Assembly: GCA_036261625.1 (NCBI GenBank)
Contig: DATAKL010000058.1
Coordinates: 124,001-188,000, forward strand
Origin: JAAXKN01 sp036261625
Lineage (GTDB): Bacteria; Bacteroidota; Ignavibacteria; Ignavibacteriales; SURF-24
DNA: 64,000 nt
Direction: 5' to 3'
Of this stretch, positions 27,795-35,039 are shown piece after piece (the stretch's first letter is position 1; each line of letters begins with the position of its first letter). The position numbers were made by a program, and so were the translations under genes. The notes below the pieces were generated by a model, which ran no database searches, had not been told where the DNA came from, and saw only the letters and a program-made list of their open reading frames with translations.

Positions 27795-27923
27795 ATCTTA
27801 TTATCTCTCAATAATAAATTTGAAAATCTCTCATTTTATTTTAATTTCTCTCATTATTTCCTTGACAAATTATTTTTAAGCGATTATATTGCTAATAGAA
27901 TAAGAGAAAATAAGAGACAATAA
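27794..27923. promoter_or_regulatory. Lysogeny operator region with repeated TCTCTCA/TAAGAGA sites
   Basis: Between the divergent repressor and Cro-like genes, TCTCTCA occurs at 27804-27810, 27827-27833 and 27847-27853, and TAAGAGA (the near-complement) at 27901-27907 and 27911-27917. Each is flanked by AT-rich ATTATT-type sequence. The five half-sites flank and overlap the rightward promoter and the repressor start, which is the layout of a CI/Cro switch. Confidence 0.75.
27862..27890 (+). promoter_or_regulatory. Rightward early promoter (PR-like)
   Basis: TTGACA (27862-27867), 17-base spacer, TATATT (27885-27890): a near-consensus sigma70 promoter. Transcription would start near 27897, inside the TAAGAGA operator pair, and run into the Cro-like gene and early operon. 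Confidence 0.82.
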
Positions 27924-27928
27924 ACGCT

Positions 27929-28150
27929 ATGAAGACAATTAAATTTAACCTTAACCGTTTTTGCTTTGATCACAGGCTTACACTTCCTGAGCTTTCAGCA
28001 AAAACAAACATACCATATCAGACCGTTTGGGGAATGATGCGCAGGGAATCCGTTAAGCTGTCCTTTATTAAAATCCTTGAATCCCACTTCGGCGACTGCA
28101 GCAGGTATATCATAAAAGGAAAAAACAAGAACCCAAGGAAGGTGGCGTAA
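27929..28150 (+). CDS. Cro-like HTH regulator
   Basis: 73 aa, the first gene after the rightward promoter. Residues 17-40 form a helix-turn-helix (Leu-Thr-Leu-Pro-Glu-Leu-Ser-Ala-Lys-Thr-Asn-Ile-Pro-Tyr-Gln-Thr-Val). Size, position and orientation fit a Cro-type regulator that competes with the repressor for the shared sites. Confidence 0.75.
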   Translation: MKTIKFNLNRFCFDHRLTLPELSAKTNIPYQTVWGMMRRESVKLSFIKILESHFGDCSRYIIKGKNKNPRKVA

Positions 28151-28151
28151 A

Positions 28152-28328
28152 ATGAAAACTTTATCAGAGAATCAAATTCATTTCAAGATCAGGGGAAATA
28201 AAGCCGCATCGAAGACACGGCTCAAACAGCTCATGAATAAATTAAAAGCAGATTTCCCAATGCTGGGTTGCTTTGCAGAAAGATCCTGGATTAAGGTGAA
28301 TACCATCAACCCTCGGAACCAGCTATGA
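28152..28328 (+). CDS. Small basic early protein, unknown
   Basis: 58 aa, ATG one base after the upstream stop, so probably translated from the same transcript. Rich in Lys/Arg and Asn; ends in Asn-Gln-Leu. No family recognised. Its last 23 bases overlap the 3' end of a gene on the opposite strand. Confidence 0.5.
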   Translation: MKTLSENQIHFKIRGNKAASKTRLKQLMNKLKADFPMLGCFAERSWIKVNTINPRNQL

Positions 28329-28536
28329 CTGAGGCTGTAGATTCCAGGGTGTATAAATTTAATTTTTCCATGAATTTGTCTTTTACTGCTTCTTTGGATT
28401 CCCCAGTTATTGCGGCGGTTAAGTTTATTTGTGAATCCAATACAGTTTTTAACATACCATGGATTTCAATTAAGAAATTAAGATTGATATCCTTGAGCTG
28501 ATCCTGAGTAATATTGAAATGTAAGCGTTCTGACAT
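28306..28536 (-). CDS. Small helical protein on the opposite strand inside the early operon
   Basis: 76 aa. The ATG whose complement is at 28534-28536 follows CAGGAGT at good spacing, so this start is chosen over a longer frame. The protein is helical and acidic with a Glu-Ser-Lys-Glu-Ala-Val-Lys-Asp-Lys element. It runs against the early operon and would be antisense to early transcription. Confidence 0.5.
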   Translation of the reverse strand: MSERLHFNITQDQLKDINLNFLIEIHGMLKTVLDSQINLTAAITGESKEAVKDKFMEKLNLYTLESTASVIAGSEG

Positions 28537-28630
28537 TTTTTGACTCCTGAGGTTTGCGAAATGAATAAATAAGTTAATTGGCACTTCAAAGTAGCAAACT
28601 TTCAGGAAATAATAAATCGGGAGAAATACA

Positions 28631-28807
28631 ATGACGGTTCCCTTAAAAAAGATCAAAACGGGCCACAAATTCAAGTATAACGGCGTGCTCTTTAAGGTTA
28701 TTGCGAAAAGGGCCTTCGGTACTGTCCTGGCTGAAAATCTTGAGAATAAGGAGCCGTTCAGGATACCCAAGTTCGATAAGGAAACGCCGGTTGAACCGGC
28801 AGACTGA
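28631..28807 (+). CDS. Small early protein, unknown
   Basis: 58 aa; ATG preceded by CGGGAGAAATACA. Lys-rich with a beta-like centre (Phe-Lys-Tyr-Asn-Gly-Val-Leu-Phe-Lys-Val-Ile) and a Pro-rich end. No family recognised; the reading frame and ribosome site support translation. Confidence 0.5.
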   Translation: MTVPLKKIKTGHKFKYNGVLFKVIAKRAFGTVLAENLENKEPFRIPKFDKETPVEPAD

Positions 28808-28855
28808 TTAATTACAGCTCCGCCAGCTGGGTCACATTATAACGATCAGGGACAT

Positions 28856-29383
28856 ATGCAAAATAATATAGATCATTTACAGCGGTTGTACTCTCAGATT
28901 CAAAATTTGTTATCACCAACAACAAATAGAAGGCACGTTATGAAGTATCTACTCGTGGGACTTACCTCCACAGAGGATGTCCGGAAACTCTTAAACGACT
29001 GTATTAACAACAGTCATTTCGACCACAAAACGATGGCCATGAAACTATCCAGGCTTTACCCGCTGGAGAACTGGACCGAGCGCAGTATCAACTACATGCT
29101 ATCGGAATCGAATGACATATCTACCGCAAAAGCAAATCAGATACTTGATTTTCTGTTTCCCGAAGAAAAGTTCGAATTCTCCCGAGAGGATATAAGGGAA
29201 AAAATCGAGGAGATGCACGAACGTCTGGAGAATCTGAGGGCTGAATATAACAAGTCTGTAAAGGACAAAGTAATTGATGACAGGGAATATAATCTCCTCA
29301 AATCTAATGTAAATGTTCTCGGAAATATGATCAAGAAGTTCGAGGAATTAACACTTAAAGTAGTAAACGTTCAGTTATCGTAA
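28856..29383 (+). CDS. Early-operon helical/coiled-coil protein, unknown
   Basis: 175 aa. The first 100 residues are helical; about 108-165 is a coiled coil with an Arg-Glu-Lys-Ile-Glu-Glu-Met-His-Glu-Arg-Leu-Glu pattern. No enzymatic motif. An in-frame internal ATG at 28940 follows AGGCACGTT and could also start. Its position before a HTH gene suggests an early regulatory or replication-accessory role, which is unproven. Confidence 0.6.
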   Translation: MQNNIDHLQRLYSQIQNLLSPTTNRRHVMKYLLVGLTSTEDVRKLLNDCINNSHFDHKTMAMKLSRLYPLENWTERSINYMLSESNDISTAKANQILDFLFPEEKFEFSREDIREKIEEMHERLENLRAEYNKSVKDKVIDDREYNLLKSNVNVLGNMIKKFEELTLKVVNVQLS

Positions 29384-29407
29384 AAAAGATAGAACAGGGT
29401 GCAGACG

Positions 29408-29785
29408 ATGGAATCCAAAGAAGAATTAAAGGCAGTGCTAAGGGAAATACTCCCGGAATACTTAAACGAGGACATGCTGGCCAAAGCCTTAAAGAAGGTG
29501 TTCACCCCCAACAGGGTAAAGGCAATGACCAGGGGAAGCATGACCATAAAGCAGGCAGCAATCTACAAAGGCGTCGGGGAAAAGAAGATCAGGGAGAAGA
29601 TTGCATCAAAGGAGCTGGAAATCTCGCGCGAAAAAGGCGGGGTTAAGATTCAGAAAAGCGCCCTTGACCAGCTGGATTTCAGGAAATCCGGCACCCTAAA
29701 GACAAAACCCGAGCCGCCCCATATGTCGGCCCGAGACCGATTCCAGCAGAAAATACTTGACCAGCACAAACTGAAAAATAAATAG
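29408..29785 (+). CDS. Helix-turn-helix (excisionase/MerR-type) DNA-binding protein
   Basis: 125 aa. ATG 29408 is preferred (AGGGTG upstream) to the in-frame GTG at 29399. Residues 45-92 read as a winged helix-turn-helix of the excisionase family: Met-Thr-Ile-Lys-Gln-Ala-Ala-Ile-Tyr-Lys-Gly-Val-Gly, then a recognition helix and Ile-Gln-Lys-Ser-Ala-Leu-Asp. Could be the excisionase for the integrase at 23.2 kb or an early regulator. It has a basic C-terminus. Confidence 0.65.
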   Translation: MESKEELKAVLREILPEYLNEDMLAKALKKVFTPNRVKAMTRGSMTIKQAAIYKGVGEKKIREKIASKELEISREKGGVKIQKSALDQLDFRKSGTLKTKPEPPHMSARDRFQQKILDQHKLKNK

Positions 29786-29815
29786 TCTTTAACAATCAGA
29801 AAAAGGGGTCTCAAA

Positions 29816-30622
29816 ATGAAGAAGTTCGTTAAAAATCTGCTTAAAGTCTTAGAAATTATCGCCGTAATCGCAGTTATTGCACCTGTCATTACTATCTCGG
29901 GCATACTGGCCTATAACGAGGGCAACGTGGCCGTGTCGATAGCGCTTCTGGCCTTTACCGTACTGGGTGCGCTCATAGGCCTGCTTATTTCTTACCGCAT
30001 GCTCTTGGGCAGGAAAACCGCCGTAATGGAGGAGAATATCAAGCTATCCACCCGCCTTAAGCTCTCATGGGAAAATAATACTTTCCTGCAGGTAAAGATC
30101 GGCAAACTTAAAAATACACTCAGCGAGTATGAAACGCTTATTAAAGAAATGAATAATAAGCAGCAGGAACACGATAAGGAAGTGGCCGACCTTGAAACAG
30201 TACTTGTAAACTATATGGAAGAGAAAGCCAAGCTGACTCTGGAAGTATCCCGCCTAAATGCAAAGCTTGAAGCCGAAAGAGCGGCCCGCATTGAAGCTGC
30301 GGCGCTATCAGGAAAGAAAGTACTTCACCTGGACATCTTAAGAGAAAGGCACATTGAGCACCTGCAGAAGGCCAGGAGACAGAAGAAGGAGCTCACGAGG
30401 AGAGTTGAAGTACTTGAAGACGAGCTGAGCTTTCTTGGATTTATGTACGAGGAGTACTGGGCTTTGAAACAAAAGTATGAGCCGCATATGCTAAACCTGA
30501 AAAGCCATGCCGTGGTGATCGATAAGAATATAAATCTCCTTCAGCTCCCCGAGTTGCTGGGAATGCAACCGATGAAAGAAGCAGCAGAACTGGTTAAAGA
30601 AATTATGAAAGAAGCTGTCTAA
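29816..30622 (+). CDS. Two-span membrane protein with long coiled coil
   Basis: 268 aa. Two membrane spans near residues 10-32 and 40-62 are followed by about 190 residues of nearly continuous coiled coil (Glu/Lys/Leu heptads). The long helical part would lie in the cytoplasm. Membrane-anchored coiled coils in early phage regions sometimes serve exclusion or replication anchoring, but no family is recognised here. A terminator follows. Confidence 0.6.
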   Translation: MKKFVKNLLKVLEIIAVIAVIAPVITISGILAYNEGNVAVSIALLAFTVLGALIGLLISYRMLLGRKTAVMEENIKLSTRLKLSWENNTFLQVKIGKLKNTLSEYETLIKEMNNKQQEHDKEVADLETVLVNYMEEKAKLTLEVSRLNAKLEAERAARIEAAALSGKKVLHLDILRERHIEHLQKARRQKKELTRRVEVLEDELSFLGFMYEEYWALKQKYEPHMLNLKSHAVVIDKNINLLQLPELLGMQPMKEAAELVKEIMKEAV

Positions 30623-30631
30623 AAACAGCAA

Positions 30632-30713
30632 AGCCGGTGTTGGTAGCACCGGCTCTAAACAAGATTTCGCATATGAGAGCCCTTCATGCAGGGGTGCAAT
30701 AGGGGCTTTTTAT
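30632..30713 (+). terminator. Hairpin pair with intrinsic terminator
   Basis: An 8-bp perfect hairpin (30632-30639 with 30647-30654) is followed by a second stem, AGCCC/GGGCT (30678-30682 with 30703-30707, the loop containing a nested TGCA/TGCA pair), that runs into TTTTTATTT. The second is a plausible Rho-independent terminator or attenuator between the early regulatory genes and the recombination operon. Confidence 0.65.
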
Positions 30714-30773
30714 TTAATAAATGAAATTTTGGTGAAAAGTCAATTCCAAAAATTAAACTAATGGAGGCAAGTG

Positions 30774-31847
30774 ATGTCAAACAACTCGGCTGTAGTGTTA
30801 TCCAAAATCAACAATAAGCTCATCGGCAGCAATACCGAACTTCAGACCTTCTATGAGGATATTAAGGCGCTTACAATTCCTCTCATCCCGGAGACTCTCA
30901 ATTTCGGAGTACGTCCGGAGCTCAAGCTTTCAGTCACCCTGGTTACGGTAGATACCCAGGTAGACCAGTACAAAAACAACAGGGACATTTACTCGACCGA
31001 CGGCGGGAAGTATGCCCTCCATCTTACCAAGCTAAACGAGATTGCGCAGGCGGCCGGCCTCAGGATCACTGATTCCCGCATTATCGAACGCCAGACAGAC
31101 GATCAGGGTCTTGTCGTTTACATCTCCCATCAGATGAAGTGGGAAATGAAATCCATCGACGGAAGCATGAAGGATGGGACAGTAACAGGGAAATACGATT
31201 ATATGGCCGACCTGGCCGATCAGAAGGCAAAGAAGAAAACAGAAGCCCAGATTATAAAGCGCCGCCGCCACGCCGATGCCCTGGCCGAAAGCAACTGTCT
31301 TACAAGGGCAATCAGTAAGGCCCTCGCCAAACTTCCACAGTCTTTTTCACTTGAAGAGCTTAAAAAGCCTTTCCTGGTGCCATGTGTAACCGAGGATAAA
31401 AGAGAACTCCTGAAAGGCCTTCCTCCGGAGGCTCAGGCGGAGTTAAAGAAAATGGAAGCTGCACGCGCTCTGGGTCTCCTGGAAGTAATGTATCCGCAGC
31501 AGAAAAGGGAGGTCGCTCCGGATACCGCTTCTTTTGTGGAGACTCCGGCAGACACTACGCCACAGTCTCACTCACCTAGTACTCCTGCATATGAAACTGC
31601 CCAGGTAGTAGAGGAAACCACAATGAGCCAGACTGAAATGAACAAGATCATTGCCGGAGAATTCAGGGATGCAAGCCAGCAGGAAAGGACCGAGAAGATC
31701 CTGGCTCTGGCCAAGCTGACAGGCTACAAGCTCCCGGGCGGGAAAGAAGTAAATGCCGGCACCATTGAACGCTCAACCCTTGAAAAGCAGATCTCCACGA
31801 TTGAATATCTTCTTAACCTTCAGGCTGAGGAGGGCGATACATTATGA
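30774..31847 (+). CDS. Predicted recombination protein, possible single-strand annealing protein
   Basis: 357 aa; ATG 30774 has GGAGG at six-base spacing (better than GTG 30771). Residues 1-225 form a mixed alpha/beta domain with a Leu-Thr-Lys-Leu-Asn-Glu-Ile-Ala-Gln-Ala-Ala-Gly-Leu helix and an Arg-Ala-Ile-Ser-Lys-Ala-Leu basic helix; a Pro/Thr-rich linker (about 242-280) leads to a small helical C-terminal domain. Linked by overlap to Mre11 and Rad50 genes. The N-terminal layout suggests a phage annealing protein (RecT/Rad52-like), but I cannot name a family with certainty. Confidence 0.45.
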   Translation: MSNNSAVVLSKINNKLIGSNTELQTFYEDIKALTIPLIPETLNFGVRPELKLSVTLVTVDTQVDQYKNNRDIYSTDGGKYALHLTKLNEIAQAAGLRITDSRIIERQTDDQGLVVYISHQMKWEMKSIDGSMKDGTVTGKYDYMADLADQKAKKKTEAQIIKRRRHADALAESNCLTRAISKALAKLPQSFSLEELKKPFLVPCVTEDKRELLKGLPPEAQAELKKMEAARALGLLEVMYPQQKREVAPDTASFVETPADTTPQSHSPSTPAYETAQVVEETTMSQTEMNKIIAGEFRDASQQERTEKILALAKLTGYKLPGGKEVNAGTIERSTLEKQISTIEYLLNLQAEEGDTL

Positions 31848-33103
31848 AAGAATTCAGATTCATTCACACAGCAGACTGGCATGGAGACTCGGACCCAATT
31901 AAGCAGCGCAAGCTTGAGGCTTCCCTTGGGCAGATGGTAGACTATTGCCAGGTTAATAAGGTTAACGCCATCATTATAAGCGGGGACGTATGGGAAAAGA
32001 AACAGTCCTATGCGGATAACTCCGGAGTCCCTATGGTAATTACCTATTTGCGCCACCTTTCACGTCTGGTGGATTTTATATTCATCGTTAAGGGTAACAA
32101 CAGCCACGATGAACCCGGATCCATATCTCTGTTGCATCAGATGGAATCGAATATTTACGCTTATGAAAGTCCAACGATACTTGGAATAATCGGCAACAAT
32201 ACAGTGGTTGACTTAGTCAAGCCTTCGGCTGAAGTTGAGCCCGATTATATTATCTCTCTTTTCCCTTATCCCACAAAGGCTGCTCTCCTGAATGTAAATT
32301 CGATAGATGGTAGCAATGAGGATTATATCCAGGTACTCGAGTCAATTCTCCGGATGATAGGCAACGTCCACATAAAGTACAATGTCCCGAAAATATTCGG
32401 TTTCCATGGCAACGTACAAGGCACGAGACTCTCTTCCGGCCAGACTCTTCTTAGCCAGGATATTATTGTTTCACCTTTTACCCTGCAGCTGGCCATGGCC
32501 GATTATTACGCCTTGGGCCACATTCATCTGGCGCAGAAGGTATTCTATCATGGCTACTATTCAGGTTCCATTTACAATAAGAACTGGGGAGAGACCGAGC
32601 AGAAGAGCTTTAACGTGATAAAGTTTGTTGAACTCCATGCGGACGATGACAGAGAGGAGAATCAATTTGATGAAGAAATCACTGATTCCGGTGAATACTT
32701 CATTTTTATTAACAAAGTTCCTCTTACTGCAGCACGTCCAATGATTTCTATCAGCGGTACCTTTAACGAGGGAAAGGTCGATTCTACCCAGGAACTTTCG
32801 GCTGATGAAATAGATGCAATCGTTCAGGGTAATGCCGAAGTTCGCCTTAAGATCAAAGTAAACGAGAACGACAGGAAGCTCATCACGGCCACCACCGAGG
32901 AAGAGCTCAAGAAACAATTTGGAGAAGACGTAAAGATTGAGTGGGACGTCGTGCCGGTCGAAAGAGAATCCCGCAGCGAACAGATCATGAGCTGCAGGTC
33001 CTACGTTGATGAGGTCGTTGAGTATGCTGCAGTTATCGGGGAGGAGGTTCCGGATTCAGTCAAGGTAAAGGTTGAAGAGATACAGCAGGAGGCGGGGCTA
33101 TGA
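31844..33103 (+). CDS. SbcD/Mre11-like nuclease
   Basis: 419 aa, ATGA overlap with the upstream gene. Metallophosphoesterase motifs are visible in order: Asp11-x-His13 (Ala-Asp-Trp-His), Gly-Asp48, Gly-Asn-Asn-Ser-His88-Asp89 (one residue longer than the usual Gly-Asn-His-Asp), His188 (Gly-Phe-His-Gly) and Gly-His226-Ile-His228. The C-terminal 170 residues hold a capping domain and a helical tail for Rad50 contact. It works with the Rad50-like gene at 35040 to process DNA ends during phage replication and recombination. Confidence 0.9.
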   Translation: MKEFRFIHTADWHGDSDPIKQRKLEASLGQMVDYCQVNKVNAIIISGDVWEKKQSYADNSGVPMVITYLRHLSRLVDFIFIVKGNNSHDEPGSISLLHQMESNIYAYESPTILGIIGNNTVVDLVKPSAEVEPDYIISLFPYPTKAALLNVNSIDGSNEDYIQVLESILRMIGNVHIKYNVPKIFGFHGNVQGTRLSSGQTLLSQDIIVSPFTLQLAMADYYALGHIHLAQKVFYHGYYSGSIYNKNWGETEQKSFNVIKFVELHADDDREENQFDEEITDSGEYFIFINKVPLTAARPMISISGTFNEGKVDSTQELSADEIDAIVQGNAEVRLKIKVNENDRKLITATTEEELKKQFGEDVKIEWDVVPVERESRSEQIMSCRSYVDEVVEYAAVIGEEVPDSVKVKVEEIQQEAGL

Positions 33104-33396
33104 ACCATACACCCGGACCATGGGAACTTGGCAGGAGCGGTACAGTTGTTACGCCTCATCCAGTTAAGAACGCTCCTATTGGCGCTGACAATTGCACTCA
33201 TTATGGCGGCAATCTAATATGTGAATCTGTCACCGAAGCAAACGCCCGGCTGATAGCACAGGCGCCGGATCTTCTCTGGGCTTGCGAGTCTTTTGTGGTT
33301 ATGTACGAATTAAGCGTAAAATGTTCTGCTGTTGACAGACTTCTTCTTGATCGCGCAAAAGATATAATTGAAAAGGCGAAGGGAGTCGGGTTATGA
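33100..33396 (+). CDS. Small HTPGPW-type phage protein
   Basis: 98 aa, start overlapping the nuclease stop. The N-terminus His-Thr-Pro-Gly-Pro-Trp and the later Asn-Ala-Arg-Leu-Ile-Ala-Gln-Ala-Pro-Asp-Leu-Leu are hallmarks of a widespread uncharacterised phage family. Function unknown. It also overlaps the helicase gene by four bases. Confidence 0.75.
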   Translation: MNHTPGPWELGRSGTVVTPHPVKNAPIGADNCTHYGGNLICESVTEANARLIAQAPDLLWACESFVVMYELSVKCSAVDRLLLDRAKDIIEKAKGVGL

Positions 33397-35021
33397 GACG
33401 CGATATTAAACCTTTCAACCTCGTCCCTTTTTCTCTCAATAAATCTCTCCGCAAGTGGCAGCAGGAAGCATTTGACGCCTGTAAGATGGCTATCTATACC
33501 GGCAGGAAGGATTACTTATGCGAGGCCACACCCGGGGGCGGAAAAACAAAGTTAGGGCTCAGGGTGGCGCATAAGTTCCTTTTCGAGGGCCTTGCACACA
33601 GGATCTGCATCGTGGTTCCTACGGATCACTTAAAGCGACAGTGGGCTAAAGATGCCACCGAGTTTGGTATTGACCTGGACCCGGACTTTAAGAACAGCCA
33701 GAAGTATGAGGCCGAGGACTATCACGGTATAGTTATTACTTACGCAGCGCTCGGGCAGGATCCTGAGATCCATAAGGAGCTTACTGAAAACAATAAGACC
33801 ATCGTTATCCTGGACGAGGTGCACCATGCCGGCGACTCGATGACTTGGGGTGATGCGGTAAGGATCGCTTTCGATGGGGCAGTATTCCGTCTGGAACTCT
33901 CAGGAACAGCATTCAGAAGCGACGACTGTACGATTCCTTTCATTAATTACGAAAACAAGATCAGCAAGGCCGACTACGTTTATACTTATCAGCAGGCTAT
34001 ACTCGACGGCGTCTGCAGGACGGTTTATTTTCCCGCCTTTGACGGCCGCTTCCGCTACCGCGTGGGAGAAGAGACTTTCGACCATTCCTTCAAGGATAAC
34101 ATCGAGCCCGACCTAGTTGCAAAACGCCTAAGGACCGCACTGCATGCCGGTGGTAACTGGCTTAAGAAAGTTATCCAGGAAGCGCACGCTAAACTCATGG
34201 AGATCCGCTCGATGGATCATAGGGATGCCGGCGGACTCATTTTCGCCATCGATAAGAAGCACGCAAAGGAAATTGCATGCCTTATACAGAATACTCTCGG
34301 AATTATGCCGGAGGTAGTAGTTTCTGAAGAGGCCGGATCCTCCAAGAAGATCGAGAATTTCTCCAAGGGAAGCGAGCCATGGATCGTATGCGTGAAGATG
34401 ATCTCCGAGGGAGTAGACATTCCGCGCTTAAGGGTTGGTGTTTACGCAACAAATGTAAAGGCTGAGCTCTTCTTCAGGCAGATGACAGGACGCTTTGTCA
34501 GGATGCTTTCCACGCTCGAGGGCGATCAGCACGCTTTCATCTACATCCCTGAAGACCGCGAAATGGTTAAGATCGCCAGGGAGATCGAGGAAGAACGCGA
34601 GCACGCACTGGAGGAAGCCGAGAGGAAAAAAGCTGCAGGGGAAGGTGACGGAGATATGGGGCTTTTTGGCAACGATTACACTCCGGCCCGCCAGGGAAAA
34701 TTTCAGATACTTTCCTCCCATGCAGGAGCCATGACAATGGTTAAGGTTAATGTCGGGATCTCCGGAGGGGCCAAGTTTAAGAAAGCAGCCAAGGGTGAGG
34801 ACCTGAGCGTATTTGAGTTAAAGCTAAGGCTCAGGGATACTATCAACCGACTGGCCAAGAACCTGGCCACAAGCGATGCCAGGCGCGAGCAGAACCCTAA
34901 GCCGGACTGGTACAAATACCACCGCCTCTGGATCGACCAGGGCGGAAAGCATATGGAAAATGAGACGGTGGAAGAGTTAAAGAAAAGAGAACAGTGGCTT
35001 AAAAACTTAATTCAACAATAA
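33393..35021 (+). CDS. SF2 DEAD/DEAH-type helicase
   Basis: 542 aa. Motif I Thr-Pro-Gly-Gly-Gly-Lys-Thr (about residues 46-52), motif II Asp-Glu-Val-His (about 140-143), motif III Ser-Gly-Thr-Ala (about 170-173), and motif VI Gln-Met-Thr-Gly-Arg-Phe-Val-Arg (about 362-369) are all present. An acidic/Lys linker leads to a C-terminal domain of about 130 residues with no known motif. Lying between Mre11 and Rad50 genes, it may unwind DNA for recombination or for initiating replication. Confidence 0.88.
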   Translation: MRRDIKPFNLVPFSLNKSLRKWQQEAFDACKMAIYTGRKDYLCEATPGGGKTKLGLRVAHKFLFEGLAHRICIVVPTDHLKRQWAKDATEFGIDLDPDFKNSQKYEAEDYHGIVITYAALGQDPEIHKELTENNKTIVILDEVHHAGDSMTWGDAVRIAFDGAVFRLELSGTAFRSDDCTIPFINYENKISKADYVYTYQQAILDGVCRTVYFPAFDGRFRYRVGEETFDHSFKDNIEPDLVAKRLRTALHAGGNWLKKVIQEAHAKLMEIRSMDHRDAGGLIFAIDKKHAKEIACLIQNTLGIMPEVVVSEEAGSSKKIENFSKGSEPWIVCVKMISEGVDIPRLRVGVYATNVKAELFFRQMTGRFVRMLSTLEGDQHAFIYIPEDREMVKIAREIEEEREHALEEAERKKAAGEGDGDMGLFGNDYTPARQGKFQILSSHAGAMTMVKVNVGISGGAKFKKAAKGEDLSVFELKLRLRDTINRLAKNLATSDARREQNPKPDWYKYHRLWIDQGGKHMENETVEELKKREQWLKNLIQQ

Positions 35022-35039
35022 AATTTAAAAGGTGCTTAA

